The notes: a model not told the origin generated them from the letters alone. Shown: positions 1-9,205, counted from the stretch's first letter. The stretch is DNA of 64,000 nt from Mucilaginibacter_A sp964251965 (GCA_964251965.1 CAXULQ010000013.1:1-64000), one strand, 5' to 3'. Translations and numbers: made by a program.

Positions 1-29
1 TACATTTCTTTTGATTGACAAACTTTATC

Positions 30-1103
30 TCATCTATTAATCGAACTCAGGTTATCAATATAAATTTTCAGGTCATCCATGTTGAGCAATAGTTTTTTGC
101 TGATTAAATGCTGCGGCGGGTTTTTGCTTAAAGAAGGATTACCCATTACATTATCCGCCGCACTTAAATCAGCCAGAAAAACGCGGATTACGCAACCTTC
201 CCGGCCATCCGAAAAAGAACGTTCTGTAACCAGCAACTGGTTTTTGTTGATGGAAAGGATATCCGGGATACCGTTCACTTTAAAACCACTTTCGGGTTTT
301 GCAGGATAAGCAACCGGCTCCAGTTTGTACGCGTATTGCGCCGTGTTTTGCTTTGTTTTCCAATCAAATTTAAAAATCCGGATTAATGGGTTTACGTCTG
401 TTAAATCGGCCCGCGGCCCATCCTGGTACAGCGGTTCTTCCAGGTTTACGTAAAGCGTTTTGTAATCATCCGCAAAAGTTAAACCTTCTAAAACGCCGTT
501 TTTGCGCGGCCCCGTTTCGGTTGCGTTCATTTTCAAAATATCCGGCAAAACCAATGCGTTTTTATATTTTCCATCGGTAAAAACAGTATTAACGGATGGA
601 TCAATCAAAACCGTATCTCCTTGTTTTACAATACGTTCCCCTTCGCTGCCCCAAACCAATTCCTTGGTTATTGGATTATAACGCATCGCTTCCGGGTCAA
701 CTGTTTCTTTGGTATGCTTTTTTAGATCCGGGTAAGGTTTTCCGTCCTGTTGAAGCAAAGTGGTAACGTTTACCATTTTTACACTGTTGATTTCTTTTCC
801 GGTCAAGCTAATTTTAGCCGTATAAAAACGTGACGAATTGATCTCCGAACGGTCATCACTGATTAAATAATACACATCGTTTTTCGCATCGTAATCAATG
901 GATGACAAGCCGCCCACAGTTGTATTTTTATATTGCAGGTTGTACGGCAAATCGTACTCATCCAGGAATTTTAAACTGCCGATGGTGGTTGATGCTGTTT
1001 TTACCGATGTTTTTTTAAGTATCGAACAGGATGAAAGAAGCAAAGAAAACAACGATAAAAATAGTATGGTTTGAAGGGGTTTGTTGTGGTTTGATAAATT
1101 CAT
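30..1103 (-). CDS. Phytase-like domain lipoprotein, probably C-terminally truncated
   Basis: The 357-residue product starts with a lipoprotein signal (hydrophobic stretch, then LLSSC near residue 26), so it is probably anchored in a membrane. The body (GGLSSIDYD, ETVDPEAMRY, GVLEGLTF, LLVTERS) resembles the esterase-like phytase family (PF13449), secreted beta-propeller-like proteins of poorly defined substrate. Family members usually continue past the YIDN motif with a DNIEGM-type segment and a final strand; here YIDNLSSINR is followed at once by a stop, so the last 20-40 residues seem lost. Two AACAG-type copies of the dispersed motif lie inside the gene (576-589, 992-1005). Family assignment is fair; truncation is inferred from memory of the family. 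Confidence 0.65.
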   Translation of the reverse strand: MNLSNHNKPLQTILFLSLFSLLLSSCSILKKTSVKTASTTIGSLKFLDEYDLPYNLQYKNTTVGGLSSIDYDAKNDVYYLISDDRSEINSSRFYTAKISLTGKEINSVKMVNVTTLLQQDGKPYPDLKKHTKETVDPEAMRYNPITKELVWGSEGERIVKQGDTVLIDPSVNTVFTDGKYKNALVLPDILKMNATETGPRKNGVLEGLTFADDYKTLYVNLEEPLYQDGPRADLTDVNPLIRIFKFDWKTKQNTAQYAYKLEPVAYPAKPESGFKVNGIPDILSINKNQLLVTERSFSDGREGCVIRVFLADLSAADNVMGNPSLSKNPPQHLISKKLLLNMDDLKIYIDNLSSINR

Positions 1104-1170
1104 CTCTTTAATAAATTCTTACAAAATAACTAAAAGGGAAGCGGTTACAATCCGTATTATCGTACTAAAC

Positions 1171-1178
1171 TAATTTTG
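1171..1178 (+). promoter_or_regulatory. Bacteroidota -7 element TAATTTTG
   Basis: Matches the TAnnTTTG -7 consensus, 25 bp before the ATG at 1204. No clear -33 TTG partner. Confidence 0.35.
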
Positions 1179-1203
1179 TTTTTCTATAAAACTAATCTTA
1201 AAA

Positions 1204-2211
1204 ATGCTTACCAACCACTCTATTATAACAGATATTAAAACCATTATCAGCCATGCAAAAGATAAAGCGGTCCGCACTGTAGATTACGAGCGCACATTGA
1301 TGTATTGGCAAATCGGGCAGCGTATTTTTGAAGAGGAACAGGAAGGAAAAGAGCGTGCAACTTATGGCAATTACCTTACTAAATTTATTGCAGAACAATT
1401 AGAACCTCAATACGGAAGCGGCTTTTCAAAGCGCCAGATAGAATTGTTCCGGCAGTTTTACCGAATATTCCCAATTGCGAACGCACTGCATTCGCAATTG
1501 GGATGGACGCATTATAAATTATTGATACGAATTGAAAATGAAGACAAAAGGGAATTTTATATAGCAGAAACTATAAAAAACAATTGGACAACACGCCAGT
1601 TAGAACGGCAAATTTACAGCAGCCTTTGGGAAAGGTTGCTGATGAGCAACGACGGGCAAAGTGTTTTAGCCGTGGCAAGGGGCGAACAACAGCCCTCAGA
1701 TGCAAAAGAAATTATAAAAGACCCGATGTACCTGGAATTTTTAGGGTTGAAAATGGAACCTTCCTATTATGAAAAGGGCCTGGAACAAGCCATTATTACC
1801 AATTTACAGGATTTTTTATTGGAACTGGGCAATGGTTTTGCTTTTGTGGCGAGGCAAAAACGCTTACATATTGAAGGTGACGAGTTTTTTATTGACCTTG
1901 TTTTTTACAACCGGCTTTTGCAATGTTTTATTATCGTTGAGATAAAAACCACGAAATTTACCCATCAGGATATAGGACAATTACAAATGTACGTGAACTA
2001 TTATGACCGTTTTGAAAAGAAAGATTTTGAGAACCCAACAATCGGTATTTTGCTTTGTGCCGAGAAAAATAACGCCGTGGTTAAAATCTCGCTGCCCGAA
2101 AACAACAAAACTATTTTTGCAAGCGAATACAAATTATATTTGCCAACCGAACAGCAACTGATAGATGAAATGAAGAAGGAAATTGAAAAGCAGGAACATG
2201 AAAGAGACTGA
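1204..2211 (+). CDS. YhcG-type PD-(D/E)XK nuclease domain protein (DUF1016)
   Basis: 335 residues. The N-terminal helical domain (about 5-165, with YWQIGQRI and YGSGFSKRQIELFRQFY) and the C-terminal nuclease-fold domain (about 185-330) follow the usual DUF1016/YhcG order. Candidate catalytic residues are Asp231 (FFIDLVF) and the Glu246-x-Lys248 pair (VEIKT), followed by GQLQMYVNYYD. Proteins of this family are widespread in accessory regions; nuclease activity and a role in DNA recombination or defence are proposed for the family, not shown here. The gene lies 18 bp before the glycosylase at 2230 on the same strand, so the two may be co-transcribed as a small DNA-processing unit. Confidence 0.85.
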   Translation: MLTNHSIITDIKTIISHAKDKAVRTVDYERTLMYWQIGQRIFEEEQEGKERATYGNYLTKFIAEQLEPQYGSGFSKRQIELFRQFYRIFPIANALHSQLGWTHYKLLIRIENEDKREFYIAETIKNNWTTRQLERQIYSSLWERLLMSNDGQSVLAVARGEQQPSDAKEIIKDPMYLEFLGLKMEPSYYEKGLEQAIITNLQDFLLELGNGFAFVARQKRLHIEGDEFFIDLVFYNRLLQCFIIVEIKTTKFTHQDIGQLQMYVNYYDRFEKKDFENPTIGILLCAEKNNAVVKISLPENNKTIFASEYKLYLPTEQQLIDEMKKEIEKQEHERD

Positions 2212-2229
2212 ACCAGCTATAAATTTTAA

Positions 2230-2859
2230 ATGATTACTTCTTTTACCGAACAAAATCTCCATCAGCTTTGCAATGAGCTGGCCAGCCGCGATGCTTCTTT
2301 TAGCACTATAATTTCTGATTTTGGTTATCCGCAGTTTTGGAATCGGCCAAATACTTTCGAATCGCTCATCCATATCATTTTAGAGCAGCAGGTTTCGCTG
2401 GCTTCTGCGCTGGCGGCTTTACAAAAACTGAAAGGGAAAATTGGAATTGCCTCCGCAGAAAACCTGTTGATTTTAAGTGATGAAGAACTGAAAGCTTGTT
2501 ATTTCAGCAGGCAAAAAACGGTTTATGCCAGAGATTTGGCCCGAAATATTGTAAATGGAAACCTAATTTTAGAAGATTTGGAACTTTTGCCGGATGAACA
2601 AATCCGCCAGAAACTCACTTCTATAAAAGGCATAGGCAACTGGACGACAGATGTTTACCTGATGTTTGTTTTACACCGTACCGATGTTTTTCCGGTTGGA
2701 GACCTGGCCGCCGTCAACGCGCTTAAAAAACTAAAAAAACTGCCAAAAGAAACTTCAAAAGAAAGGCTCCTACAAATTGCAGAAGCCTGGAAACCATTTA
2801 GAACTATCGCCACCATGCTTTTATGGCATGAATATTTAAGCCGGCGGAAAGTTAAATAA
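2230..2859 (+). CDS. AlkA-like DNA-3-methyladenine glycosylase
   Basis: 209 residues with the helix-hairpin-helix GPD signature at about 129-158: LTSIKGIGNWTTDVYLM, then VFPVGD ending in the catalytic Asp158. LEQQVSLASA near residue 53 is also typical of AlkA-type enzymes. It excises alkylated bases in base-excision repair. The length suits the short AlkA forms that lack the N-terminal TBP-like domain. Its 3' end overlaps the 3' end of the convergent cyanophycin synthetase gene by 8 bp. A reverse-oriented copy of the dispersed motif is read through in codons for DASFS (2291-2304). Confidence 0.88.
   Translation: MITSFTEQNLHQLCNELASRDASFSTIISDFGYPQFWNRPNTFESLIHIILEQQVSLASALAALQKLKGKIGIASAENLLILSDEELKACYFSRQKTVYARDLARNIVNGNLILEDLELLPDEQIRQKLTSIKGIGNWTTDVYLMFVLHRTDVFPVGDLAAVNALKKLKKLPKETSKERLLQIAEAWKPFRTIATMLLWHEYLSRRKVK
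2291..2304 (-). repeat. Dispersed motif copy (inside alkA-like gene)
   Basis: ATGCTTCTTTTAGC; the reverse complement contains the exact core TAAAAGAAGCAT. Confidence 0.85.
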
Positions 2860-5476
2860 TTTCCCCGGCGCGTTCTTTTTCCTGAAAACGGTGCACCACG
2901 TCAATCGCATTATCCACCACATCACTTAATGCAACAATAAAAGCACCTGGTTTTGCCATGCGGATGGCGTGCTGAAACACATCCAGCCCTTTATCGGCAA
3001 TTTCGTAGGTTTTGTTTAAGCCGGCCGATAAAAACCCTTCTTCCATCAGCCTTAAAAGTTCTTCTTTTTTCCGGCCGCGCAAATGGTTTTCCTGGCGGAA
3101 GATCACGTGATCGAACATTTCGGCTGCAATCCGGCCAATTTCGCGGATGTCTTCGTCGCGGCGGTCGCCCGTACCGGCAATCAAACCAATTTTCTGCAGG
3201 GAATCTATCGTTTTCAAATATTGTTTGATGCCGTTAAAACCATCCGGGTTGTGGGCAAAATCAACCATAATTTTGAACTCCTTGAAATTGAAGATATTCA
3301 TCCGTCCGGGCGTTTGCGCTGCCGAAGGGATAAATGTTTCGAGTGAAGTTTTAATATCCTCCGTACGGAAACCCCAAACAAAAGCGGCCAGCGTTGCAGC
3401 CAGTACATTCTGGATCATGAAACCAACCGTTCCGCCAAAAGTGAGCGGGATTTGTGCCGCTTTTTGTACCCGTATTTTCCAGTCGCCTTTTTTTATGGTG
3501 ATGTAGCCGTTCTCGTAAACACAGGAAATATTGCTGTCGCTGCTTTGTTTAACAATGATCGGATTGTTCTCGTCCATGCTGAAATAAACCACGTTGCAAT
3601 TTGCCCTTTTGGCAATCTGGACGCAGTATTCGTTATCCGCATTGATCACCGCCCAGCCGGATTTTTTGACGGAATTGACCACTACTTCTTTTACCCGTGT
3701 TAAATCATCAAGCGTGTGGATGTCGTTTAAACCCAGATGGTCTTCCTGGATGTTGGTAACCACGCCGATATCGCATTGCGCAAAACCCAAACCCGAACGC
3801 AGGATGCCGCCGCGGGCGGTTTCCAGTACGGCAAAATCTACCGTTGGGTCTTTTAAAATAAATTCTGCACTTACCGGGCCGGTCGTATCGCCTTTAACCA
3901 TCAGCGTATTTTGCACGTAAATCCCATCCGAAGTAGTAAAGCCAACGCGGTAACCGTTGTTTTTAACGATGTGGGCGATCAAACGCGTGGTCGTAGTTTT
4001 GCCGTTGGTTCCGGTAATTGCAATGATCGGGATACGGGCCGATTTGCCGTAAGGGTACAACATATCAATTACCGAAGCGGCAACGTTGCGCGCCAAACCT
4101 TCGCTTGGTGCCAGGTGCATCCTAAAGCCTGGTGCGGCATTTACTTCCAGCACAACGCCGCCGTTTATGGTAAGCGGCTCGGTTAAATTTTGTGCCTGGA
4201 TATCGATCCCGCAAATATCCAAACCGATGATCCTGGAAATCCGCTCGCAGATAAATACATTTTCCGGGTGCACCATATCCGTAACGTCTATCGATGTTCC
4301 GCCGGTACTGAGGTTTGCAGTAGATTTAAGATAAACAATTTCCCCGGCTGCCGGAACGGTATTTACAGAATAGCCTTTTTTGTTCAGCAAATCCAAAGAA
4401 TCACGGTCGATACTGATTTCCGTCAGCACTTTTTCGTGCCCGTAACCACGCCGCGGGTCCTGGTTTTCCAGATCGATCAACTCCTGTATAGTTTTTACAC
4501 CGTTGCCGGTAACATGGGCCGGAACACGTAAAGCAGCGGCCACCATTTTAGAATCAACCACTAAAACGCGGAAATCATAACCCGAAATAAACTTTTCTGC
4601 AATTACCTTTCTGGAAATCCGGGCTGCATGTTCAAAAGCATCCACCGCTTCCTGTTCGGTTTTTACGTTGATGGTTGCGCCGCGGCCATGGTTGCCATCC
4701 AGGGGCTTGAAAACCAACGGGAAACCAACTTTTCTAATCGCTTCGTGCACACCGTTTACAGAAGTTATGGTGATGCCTTTTGCTACCGGGATCGCCTGTT
4801 CTTCCAGTAATCTTTTGGTTTCTTCTTTGTTGCTGGCCAAATCAACGGCAATGCTGCTGGTACGCTCCGTCATGGTTGCCCGGATGCGCACCTGGTTTTT
4901 GCCGTAGCCCAATTGCACCAAAGATTGCTTGTTCAGCCGTATCCATGGGATATCGCGCGCAATCGCTTCTTCCACCACCGAACCCGTACTTGGCCCCAAA
5001 CGAGTTTCTTCGCGGATTTTTTTAAGCTGGCGGATGTCTTCCTCCAGGTCGTAAGGCAAACTTTTAATTAAAGCTTCGGCAATTTTAACGGCTGCTTCGG
5101 CTGCGTAAACGCCTACTTTTTCTTCTTCATAATTAAAAACCACATTATAAACGCCTTTGTCTTTGGTTTCCCTGGTGCGGCCATAACCGGTTTCCATGCC
5201 GGCCAGGGTTTGTATTTCCAGGGCAATGTGCTCGATCACATGCCCCATCCAGGTGCCTTCTTTTACCCTTATAAAAAATCCTCCGGGCACGCCGGGCGAA
5301 CAGCGGTGGCTGTACAAAGAAGGGATCAGCTTTTCCAGCCGTTCATAAAAACCTTCGATTGTATTGGTTGGCTGCTCTTCCAGTTCTTCCAAATCCAAGC
5401 GCATTTGTATCAGCTTTTTCCGGTAAGTACTCCAAATGTTAGGGCCTTTTAATACCTGGATCTTTTCAATCTTCAT
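2852..5476 (-). CDS. cphA: Cyanophycin synthetase
   Basis: 874 residues, the usual CphA1 length. The enzyme polymerises aspartate and arginine into cyanophycin (multi-L-arginyl-poly-L-aspartate) with ATP. Domains in order: N domain (1-160) containing the H79-x-x-E82 pair in GHVIEHIALE, described in the family as part of a primer-generating hydrolytic site; ATP-grasp domain (about 210-480; KPLDGNHGRGA, LEVNAAPGFRMH), which adds aspartate; Mur-ligase domain (about 485-874; P-loop GTNGKTTT at 489-496, FAHNPDGF), which adds arginine. It is divergent from cyanophycinase and the isoaspartyl peptidase across a 149-bp spacer, giving a full synthesis/degradation locus. Confidence is high. Confidence 0.96.
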   Translation of the reverse strand: MKIEKIQVLKGPNIWSTYRKKLIQMRLDLEELEEQPTNTIEGFYERLEKLIPSLYSHRCSPGVPGGFFIRVKEGTWMGHVIEHIALEIQTLAGMETGYGRTRETKDKGVYNVVFNYEEEKVGVYAAEAAVKIAEALIKSLPYDLEEDIRQLKKIREETRLGPSTGSVVEEAIARDIPWIRLNKQSLVQLGYGKNQVRIRATMTERTSSIAVDLASNKEETKRLLEEQAIPVAKGITITSVNGVHEAIRKVGFPLVFKPLDGNHGRGATINVKTEQEAVDAFEHAARISRKVIAEKFISGYDFRVLVVDSKMVAAALRVPAHVTGNGVKTIQELIDLENQDPRRGYGHEKVLTEISIDRDSLDLLNKKGYSVNTVPAAGEIVYLKSTANLSTGGTSIDVTDMVHPENVFICERISRIIGLDICGIDIQAQNLTEPLTINGGVVLEVNAAPGFRMHLAPSEGLARNVAASVIDMLYPYGKSARIPIIAITGTNGKTTTTRLIAHIVKNNGYRVGFTTSDGIYVQNTLMVKGDTTGPVSAEFILKDPTVDFAVLETARGGILRSGLGFAQCDIGVVTNIQEDHLGLNDIHTLDDLTRVKEVVVNSVKKSGWAVINADNEYCVQIAKRANCNVVYFSMDENNPIIVKQSSDSNISCVYENGYITIKKGDWKIRVQKAAQIPLTFGGTVGFMIQNVLAATLAAFVWGFRTEDIKTSLETFIPSAAQTPGRMNIFNFKEFKIMVDFAHNPDGFNGIKQYLKTIDSLQKIGLIAGTGDRRDEDIREIGRIAAEMFDHVIFRQENHLRGRKKEELLRLMEEGFLSAGLNKTYEIADKGLDVFQHAIRMAKPGAFIVALSDVVDNAIDVVHRFQEKERAGEII

Positions 5477-5492
5477 AAATAATATAATTCAA

Positions 5493-5505
5493 ATACTTCT
5501 TTTAT
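5493..5505 (-). repeat. Dispersed motif copy (cphA/cphB divergent spacer)
   Basis: ATACTTCTTTTAT, exact core in the GTAT form, 17 bp upstream of the cphA start. Confidence 0.85.
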
Positions 5506-5592
5506 ACCTGTTTTTTTGTTAAAACACTTGCAAGTAAATAATTTTTGGATAAAAAATGTAACCAACATTAACTTTTTAACCGCTTGTGCCGT

Positions 5593-5600
5593 TATCTTTG
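5593..5600 (+). promoter_or_regulatory. -7 element TATCTTTG for cphB
   Basis: TAnnTTTG match 26 bp before the cphB ATG. No convincing -33 TTG. Confidence 0.4.
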
Positions 5601-5625
5601 GAAAAATACCTTAATTTTTTGATTA

Positions 5626-6540
5626 ATGATCATACCAAAAGGGAAATTAGTAATTATTGGTGGTGCCGTTGACCTGGGTACGAACATAAGTGAATTAGAA
5701 AGTATCAAAAAGCCGGACCATCTCCGGTTTTTTGAACGCGGAATATTAAAACGGATTATTACAGAATCTGCCAATCCGGGAAACCCTGTTGTAGAAGTAA
5801 TTACCACGGCTTCCCAAATACCGGAACTGGTTGGCGAAGAATATATTAAAGCGTTTAACCAGCTTCATGTAGAAAATGTTCATGTGCTGGATATCCGCAG
5901 CCGCGAGGATGCCGCTAACCCTGCTTATTTAGCCCGTATCCAAAAAGCTGATGTGGTGATGTTTACCGGCGGCGACCAGCTTCGGCTAAGTTCTATTTTT
6001 GGCGGGACAGAATTTTTATTTATCCTGAAAGACCGTTATCTGCATAATAATTTGCTGGTTGCCGGAACTTCCGCCGGTGCCGCCGCAGCTTCGGCCAACA
6101 TGATTTACCGCGGCCAAAGCAACGAAGCCATGATTAAAGGTGAAGTGCAGATTACGGCCGGCCTCGGTTTTATCGATTCTGTAATTATTGATACCCATTT
6201 TGTGCAGCGCGGCCGCATTGGCCGTTTGTTTTATGCCGTGGCCAGCAACCCCGGGATTTTAGGGATTGGTTTAGGCGAAGATGCGGGACTGCTAATCACC
6301 GAAGGTAAAACCATGGAAGCGATTGGCTCTGGCCTAACCATTGTTGTTGATGGCCGGAATATCATCGAAACCAATATTTACAACGTTGAACTGGGTATGC
6401 CCGTTTCTGTTGAAAACTTGAAAGTGCATGTAATGTCTATTTATGATAAATTTGATCTGCGCCAGCATAAATTGTTTATCAACAAAACGATTAAAATGGC
6501 AGCCGATTTACCGATAGACATTCCAGACAATAATTATTAA
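5626..6540 (+). CDS. cphB: Cyanophycinase (peptidase S51)
   Basis: 304 residues. It hydrolyses cyanophycin to beta-Asp-Arg dipeptides. The nucleophile-elbow serine is Ser149 in VAGTSAGAAAAS; FTGGDQ (about 113-118) and DTHFVQRGR (about 189-197) are the other conserved family blocks. There is no signal peptide, fitting cytoplasmic granule mobilisation. It is followed after one base by the isoaspartyl peptidase gene (stop at 6540, ATG at 6542), so the two are almost certainly translated from one message. The presence of a divergent cphA favours true cyanophycinase over other S51 peptidases. Confidence 0.94.
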   Translation: MIIPKGKLVIIGGAVDLGTNISELESIKKPDHLRFFERGILKRIITESANPGNPVVEVITTASQIPELVGEEYIKAFNQLHVENVHVLDIRSREDAANPAYLARIQKADVVMFTGGDQLRLSSIFGGTEFLFILKDRYLHNNLLVAGTSAGAAAASANMIYRGQSNEAMIKGEVQITAGLGFIDSVIIDTHFVQRGRIGRLFYAVASNPGILGIGLGEDAGLLITEGKTMEAIGSGLTIVVDGRNIIETNIYNVELGMPVSVENLKVHVMSIYDKFDLRQHKLFINKTIKMAADLPIDIPDNNY

Positions 6541-6541
6541 C

Positions 6542-7384
6542 ATGAAACTGATTATCCACGGCGGGTTTTTTAGCGAATCCGGTACTAACCAGGAAATCAA
6601 AAAAGCCAAACAGGAAGCTTTAGCAACCATTGCCGAAGCCGGTTATACTTTTTTAAAAACCCATACGGCTGTGCAAACTGCTGTTTTTACGGTGAGTTTA
6701 TTGGAAGATTGCGATTTGTTTAACGCCGGTTTAGGTTCGCAAATCCAAAGCGACGGCAAAATCCGGCTGAGTGCTGCTTTAATGGATGGAAAAACCGAAC
6801 GCTTCTCCGGGGTGATTAATGTTGAAGATGTAAAAAACCCAATCCAGGTTGCCGAGAAACTGCTCCCGCTCCAGGACCGGGTTTTAAGCGGAAGCGGGGC
6901 CAAAGATTTTGCCCGCGAACATGGTTTCCCATACTTCAACCCGCAAACGCCGCAACGCAAGCAGGAATACGAGCAGAAGCTGCAAAATTCTGTCCGTCTC
7001 GGCACAGTGGGCTGTGTTGCTTTAGATATTCACGGCGATCTGGCAGCCGCTACTTCAACAGGGGGAAAAGGCTTTGAAATCCCCTGCCGCGTAAGTGATT
7101 CTGCTACCATTGCCGGCAATTATGCCAACCGTTTTGCGGCAGTTTCCTGTACGGGCGTTGGCGAAGATATTACCAGCGGTGCCGTTGCCGCTAAAATTGT
7201 AACCCGCGTAACCGATGGTTTTAAGCTGGGTGATGCCTGTGAAAAAACTTTGCAGGAATTGAGTGCGTTTGACGGTTTTGCAGGGGTTATCGGCATTAAA
7301 TCAACCGGGGAAATTTATCATGCCGATACACATCCGTACATGGTTTGGGCATGTTATGATGGGGAACTGGAAGTTTTTAGTTAA
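6542..7384 (+). CDS. iaaA: Isoaspartyl peptidase / plant-type L-asparaginase
   Basis: 280-residue Ntn-hydrolase. The autocleavage site is GTVG with Thr155 as the nucleophile, followed by AAATSTGGKGFEIPCRVSDS and SCTGVGED, typical of the IaaA/plant-type asparaginase family. Coupled to cyanophycinase it would cleave beta-Asp-Arg dipeptides to free aspartate and arginine. That coupling is inferred from gene order; the family also acts on general isoaspartyl peptides and asparagine. The alpha-subunit segment before Thr155 and the beta subunit after it are both complete. Confidence 0.9.
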   Translation: MKLIIHGGFFSESGTNQEIKKAKQEALATIAEAGYTFLKTHTAVQTAVFTVSLLEDCDLFNAGLGSQIQSDGKIRLSAALMDGKTERFSGVINVEDVKNPIQVAEKLLPLQDRVLSGSGAKDFAREHGFPYFNPQTPQRKQEYEQKLQNSVRLGTVGCVALDIHGDLAAATSTGGKGFEIPCRVSDSATIAGNYANRFAAVSCTGVGEDITSGAVAAKIVTRVTDGFKLGDACEKTLQELSAFDGFAGVIGIKSTGEIYHADTHPYMVWACYDGELEVFS

Positions 7385-7448
7385 ATTGTAACAGTTTTAA
7401 CCTCTAATCGTTAATACGTTTTGGATTCTTCGCAACAACCAATAAGTT

Positions 7449-8048
7449 ATGAAAATAATTTTAGCTGTTTTTATCGGCCTTTTTTCCATCAAGGCTTCTG
7501 CCCAATGGTACACCAAGTTACCGTGGCATAAAAACTATGAGCGCCTGCCAACGCTAACTTTATCTCCCCCTGAAAATAAATTTGCATCTGAAGTATTGCA
7601 TACTACTTCTTTTAACGGCTTTAATACCGATTTAGGCCGGAGCCGTTACAGTATAAATGCAGAAGAAGCTTTCCTGATGAAAAACCTTCGCCACAGCGCA
7701 CGTTATGGAAGTGATGCCATGCGCATACAGTTTGATAACCTTACGAATTTCTATTTCAGCCACAAACGTTTTTCAGAAGCAAAATGGTATGTGCTTCGCA
7801 GCAACGCCATATCAAGGCAGCAAAAAAACTATACGCAGGTTATTGGCTCATTATTAGTTTTGGCAGATGTTAAATCAAGCTTGGGCGATTTTAAACAAGC
7901 AAACGCAGACCTGTTTGAAGCCAAAACTATTGCAGCATCGCACAGTATGGAGCCAGGTTTGTTACTGATTGAGCAACATACCAAACAAATTAAGCTTAAT
8001 AAAGAAACCGGTTTAAAGCTCGAAAACCATTATTCGGATATGTTGTAA
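7449..8048 (+). CDS. Secreted protein with TPR-like helices, unknown function
   Basis: 199 residues with a clear signal peptide (hydrophobic to KASAQ, residue about 19), so exported. Residues 70-180 are helical with repeated features such as YFSHKRFSEAKWYVLRSNAIS and LADVKSSLGDFKQANADLFEAK, suggesting two to three tetratricopeptide-type repeats. I do not recognise a named family. It starts 64 bp after the isoaspartyl peptidase, but nothing links it to cyanophycin metabolism. Confidence 0.7.
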   Translation: MKIILAVFIGLFSIKASAQWYTKLPWHKNYERLPTLTLSPPENKFASEVLHTTSFNGFNTDLGRSRYSINAEEAFLMKNLRHSARYGSDAMRIQFDNLTNFYFSHKRFSEAKWYVLRSNAISRQQKNYTQVIGSLLVLADVKSSLGDFKQANADLFEAKTIAASHSMEPGLLLIEQHTKQIKLNKETGLKLENHYSDML

Positions 8049-8096
8049 CAATAGAATGCTAAGCCATTCCTCGTTCCGCTTTTGCCTATGAACCTT

Positions 8097-8110
8097 ATGC
8101 TTCTTTTACC
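8097..8110 (-). repeat. Dispersed motif copy
   Basis: ATGCTTCTTTTACC, 49 bp after the stop of the TPR-like gene. Confidence 0.85.
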
Positions 8111-8288
8111 ATGTAAAATTAAAGTAGTGGTGTTTTAAAATTTTTTATACTTTTATAACCCTAACATTTGTATGCCGTTTTTGAACTTAAAAAGCATATT
8201 TTTAGGTTTAATTTACAAACTGTTATTTAATATAAACAAATTGTATTTTTACAAGTTAAAACAAAACAATTATTAAAATCTAAATCTC

Positions 8289-8522
8289 ATGGCAAAAGCT
8301 AAAAAAGAAGAAACAGAAGGCGGTATAACTGCTTATTCTGTTAAAACCAAAACCAAAAATGTTCCAATGGTTGATCCTGTTATCAATTGCAAATCGGGCA
8401 GATATATTGCGGTAGGAAAAGATGCTGATGGAAACAATATGGCTGCCATTTTAGGAAAAGCTAAAGCAGAAGAACATATTAAAAACGGACATGCAAAAAA
8501 AGGCGAAGGCTGGGAAAAATAG
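8289..8522 (+). CDS. Small lysine-rich conserved hypothetical
   Basis: 77 residues, about a fifth lysine, no signal peptide or membrane segment. It contains a single cysteine (VINCKSG) and the segment RYIAVGKDADGNNMAAILGKAKAEEHIKNGH cut here into recognisable parts: a short beta-like core and a lysine-rich tail. It has its own AT-rich leader of about 240 bp and a strong terminator directly downstream, so it is probably a monocistronic expressed gene. The function is unknown; a small nucleic-acid-binding role is only a guess. Confidence 0.65.
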   Translation: MAKAKKEETEGGITAYSVKTKTKNVPMVDPVINCKSGRYIAVGKDADGNNMAAILGKAKAEEHIKNGHAKKGEGWEK

Positions 8523-8591
8523 TTTTTCAGATAACCTTTATCAAGCTTCCGTTACGTTGTAAACTGTTTAAAGTTTATGACGATGATAAGC

Positions 8592-8633
8592 AAAAATGCC
8601 AGGTAACTTTAATAGTTGCGTGGCATTTTTTTT
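8592..8633 (+). terminator. Rho-independent terminator
   Basis: Stem AAAAATGCCA / TGGCATTTTT with a 19-nt loop and a run of eight T, downstream of the 77-residue gene. Confidence 0.8.
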
Positions 8634-8645
8634 ATCTGCAAAATC

Positions 8646-8678
8646 TTGTAATGTTATCTTGTTCAAGACTTATCTTTG
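8646..8678 (+). promoter_or_regulatory. Promoter, TTG (-33) and TATCTTTG (-7)
   Basis: TTG at 8646-8648 and TATCTTTG at 8671-8678, 22 bp apart, 23 bp before the DUF3347 gene start. This is the best two-part promoter match in the window. Confidence 0.5.
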
Positions 8679-8701
8679 ATATTGTTTATTAAAGTTTTAC
8701 T

Positions 8702-9205
8702 ATGAAAAACATCAAAAAATTGATATTGATGCTGGCAATTTTTGCCTGTTATCAAACTAAAGCACAAAACAGCAATTCAGCCATTGCCCAAGTGTTGCAA
8801 GCATATTTAGGCGTAGAAAAAGCATTGGTAAACGATGATAGCCGCATGGCCAATAACAATGCTTCTGCTTTGGTTAAAGCAATTAAACAGGTAAAGGCTG
8901 ACCAATTAGATGCAGGACAAAAAACGGCTTGGGCAGATTACGGCGGGAAATTGGCTTATAACAGCCAGCATATCAGCGAATCTAAAAGCATTGGCCATCA
9001 GCGAGAGCACTTCGCTTCACTTTCTGATGAGATGTACGCTTTGCTAAAAAGCTTTAAACCCGGCACTACCGTTTACCGCCAATATTGCCCGATGAAAAAG
9101 CAATACTGGCTAAACGCATCTGCCAATATCCAAAACCCTTATTATGGCAAAAGCATGGCGGATTGTGGCAAAGTAACAGAAACGATTAAAGGCGACAAAC
9201 AGTAA
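8702..9205 (+). CDS. DUF3347-domain periplasmic protein
   Basis: 167 residues with a signal peptide (to about KAQ, residue 21). The C-terminal half carries the DUF3347 signature: two conserved histidines in SQHISES and SIGHQREHF, then YCPM, YWLN, NPYYGKSM and ADCG. Family members often occur as domains of heavy-metal efflux membrane-fusion proteins or near copper-handling genes, and the Cys/His/Met pattern suits metal binding. No efflux genes are adjacent here, so the metal role is inference. It has its own promoter and is probably monocistronic. Confidence 0.8.
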   Translation: MKNIKKLILMLAIFACYQTKAQNSNSAIAQVLQAYLGVEKALVNDDSRMANNNASALVKAIKQVKADQLDAGQKTAWADYGGKLAYNSQHISESKSIGHQREHFASLSDEMYALLKSFKPGTTVYRQYCPMKKQYWLNASANIQNPYYGKSMADCGKVTETIKGDKQ

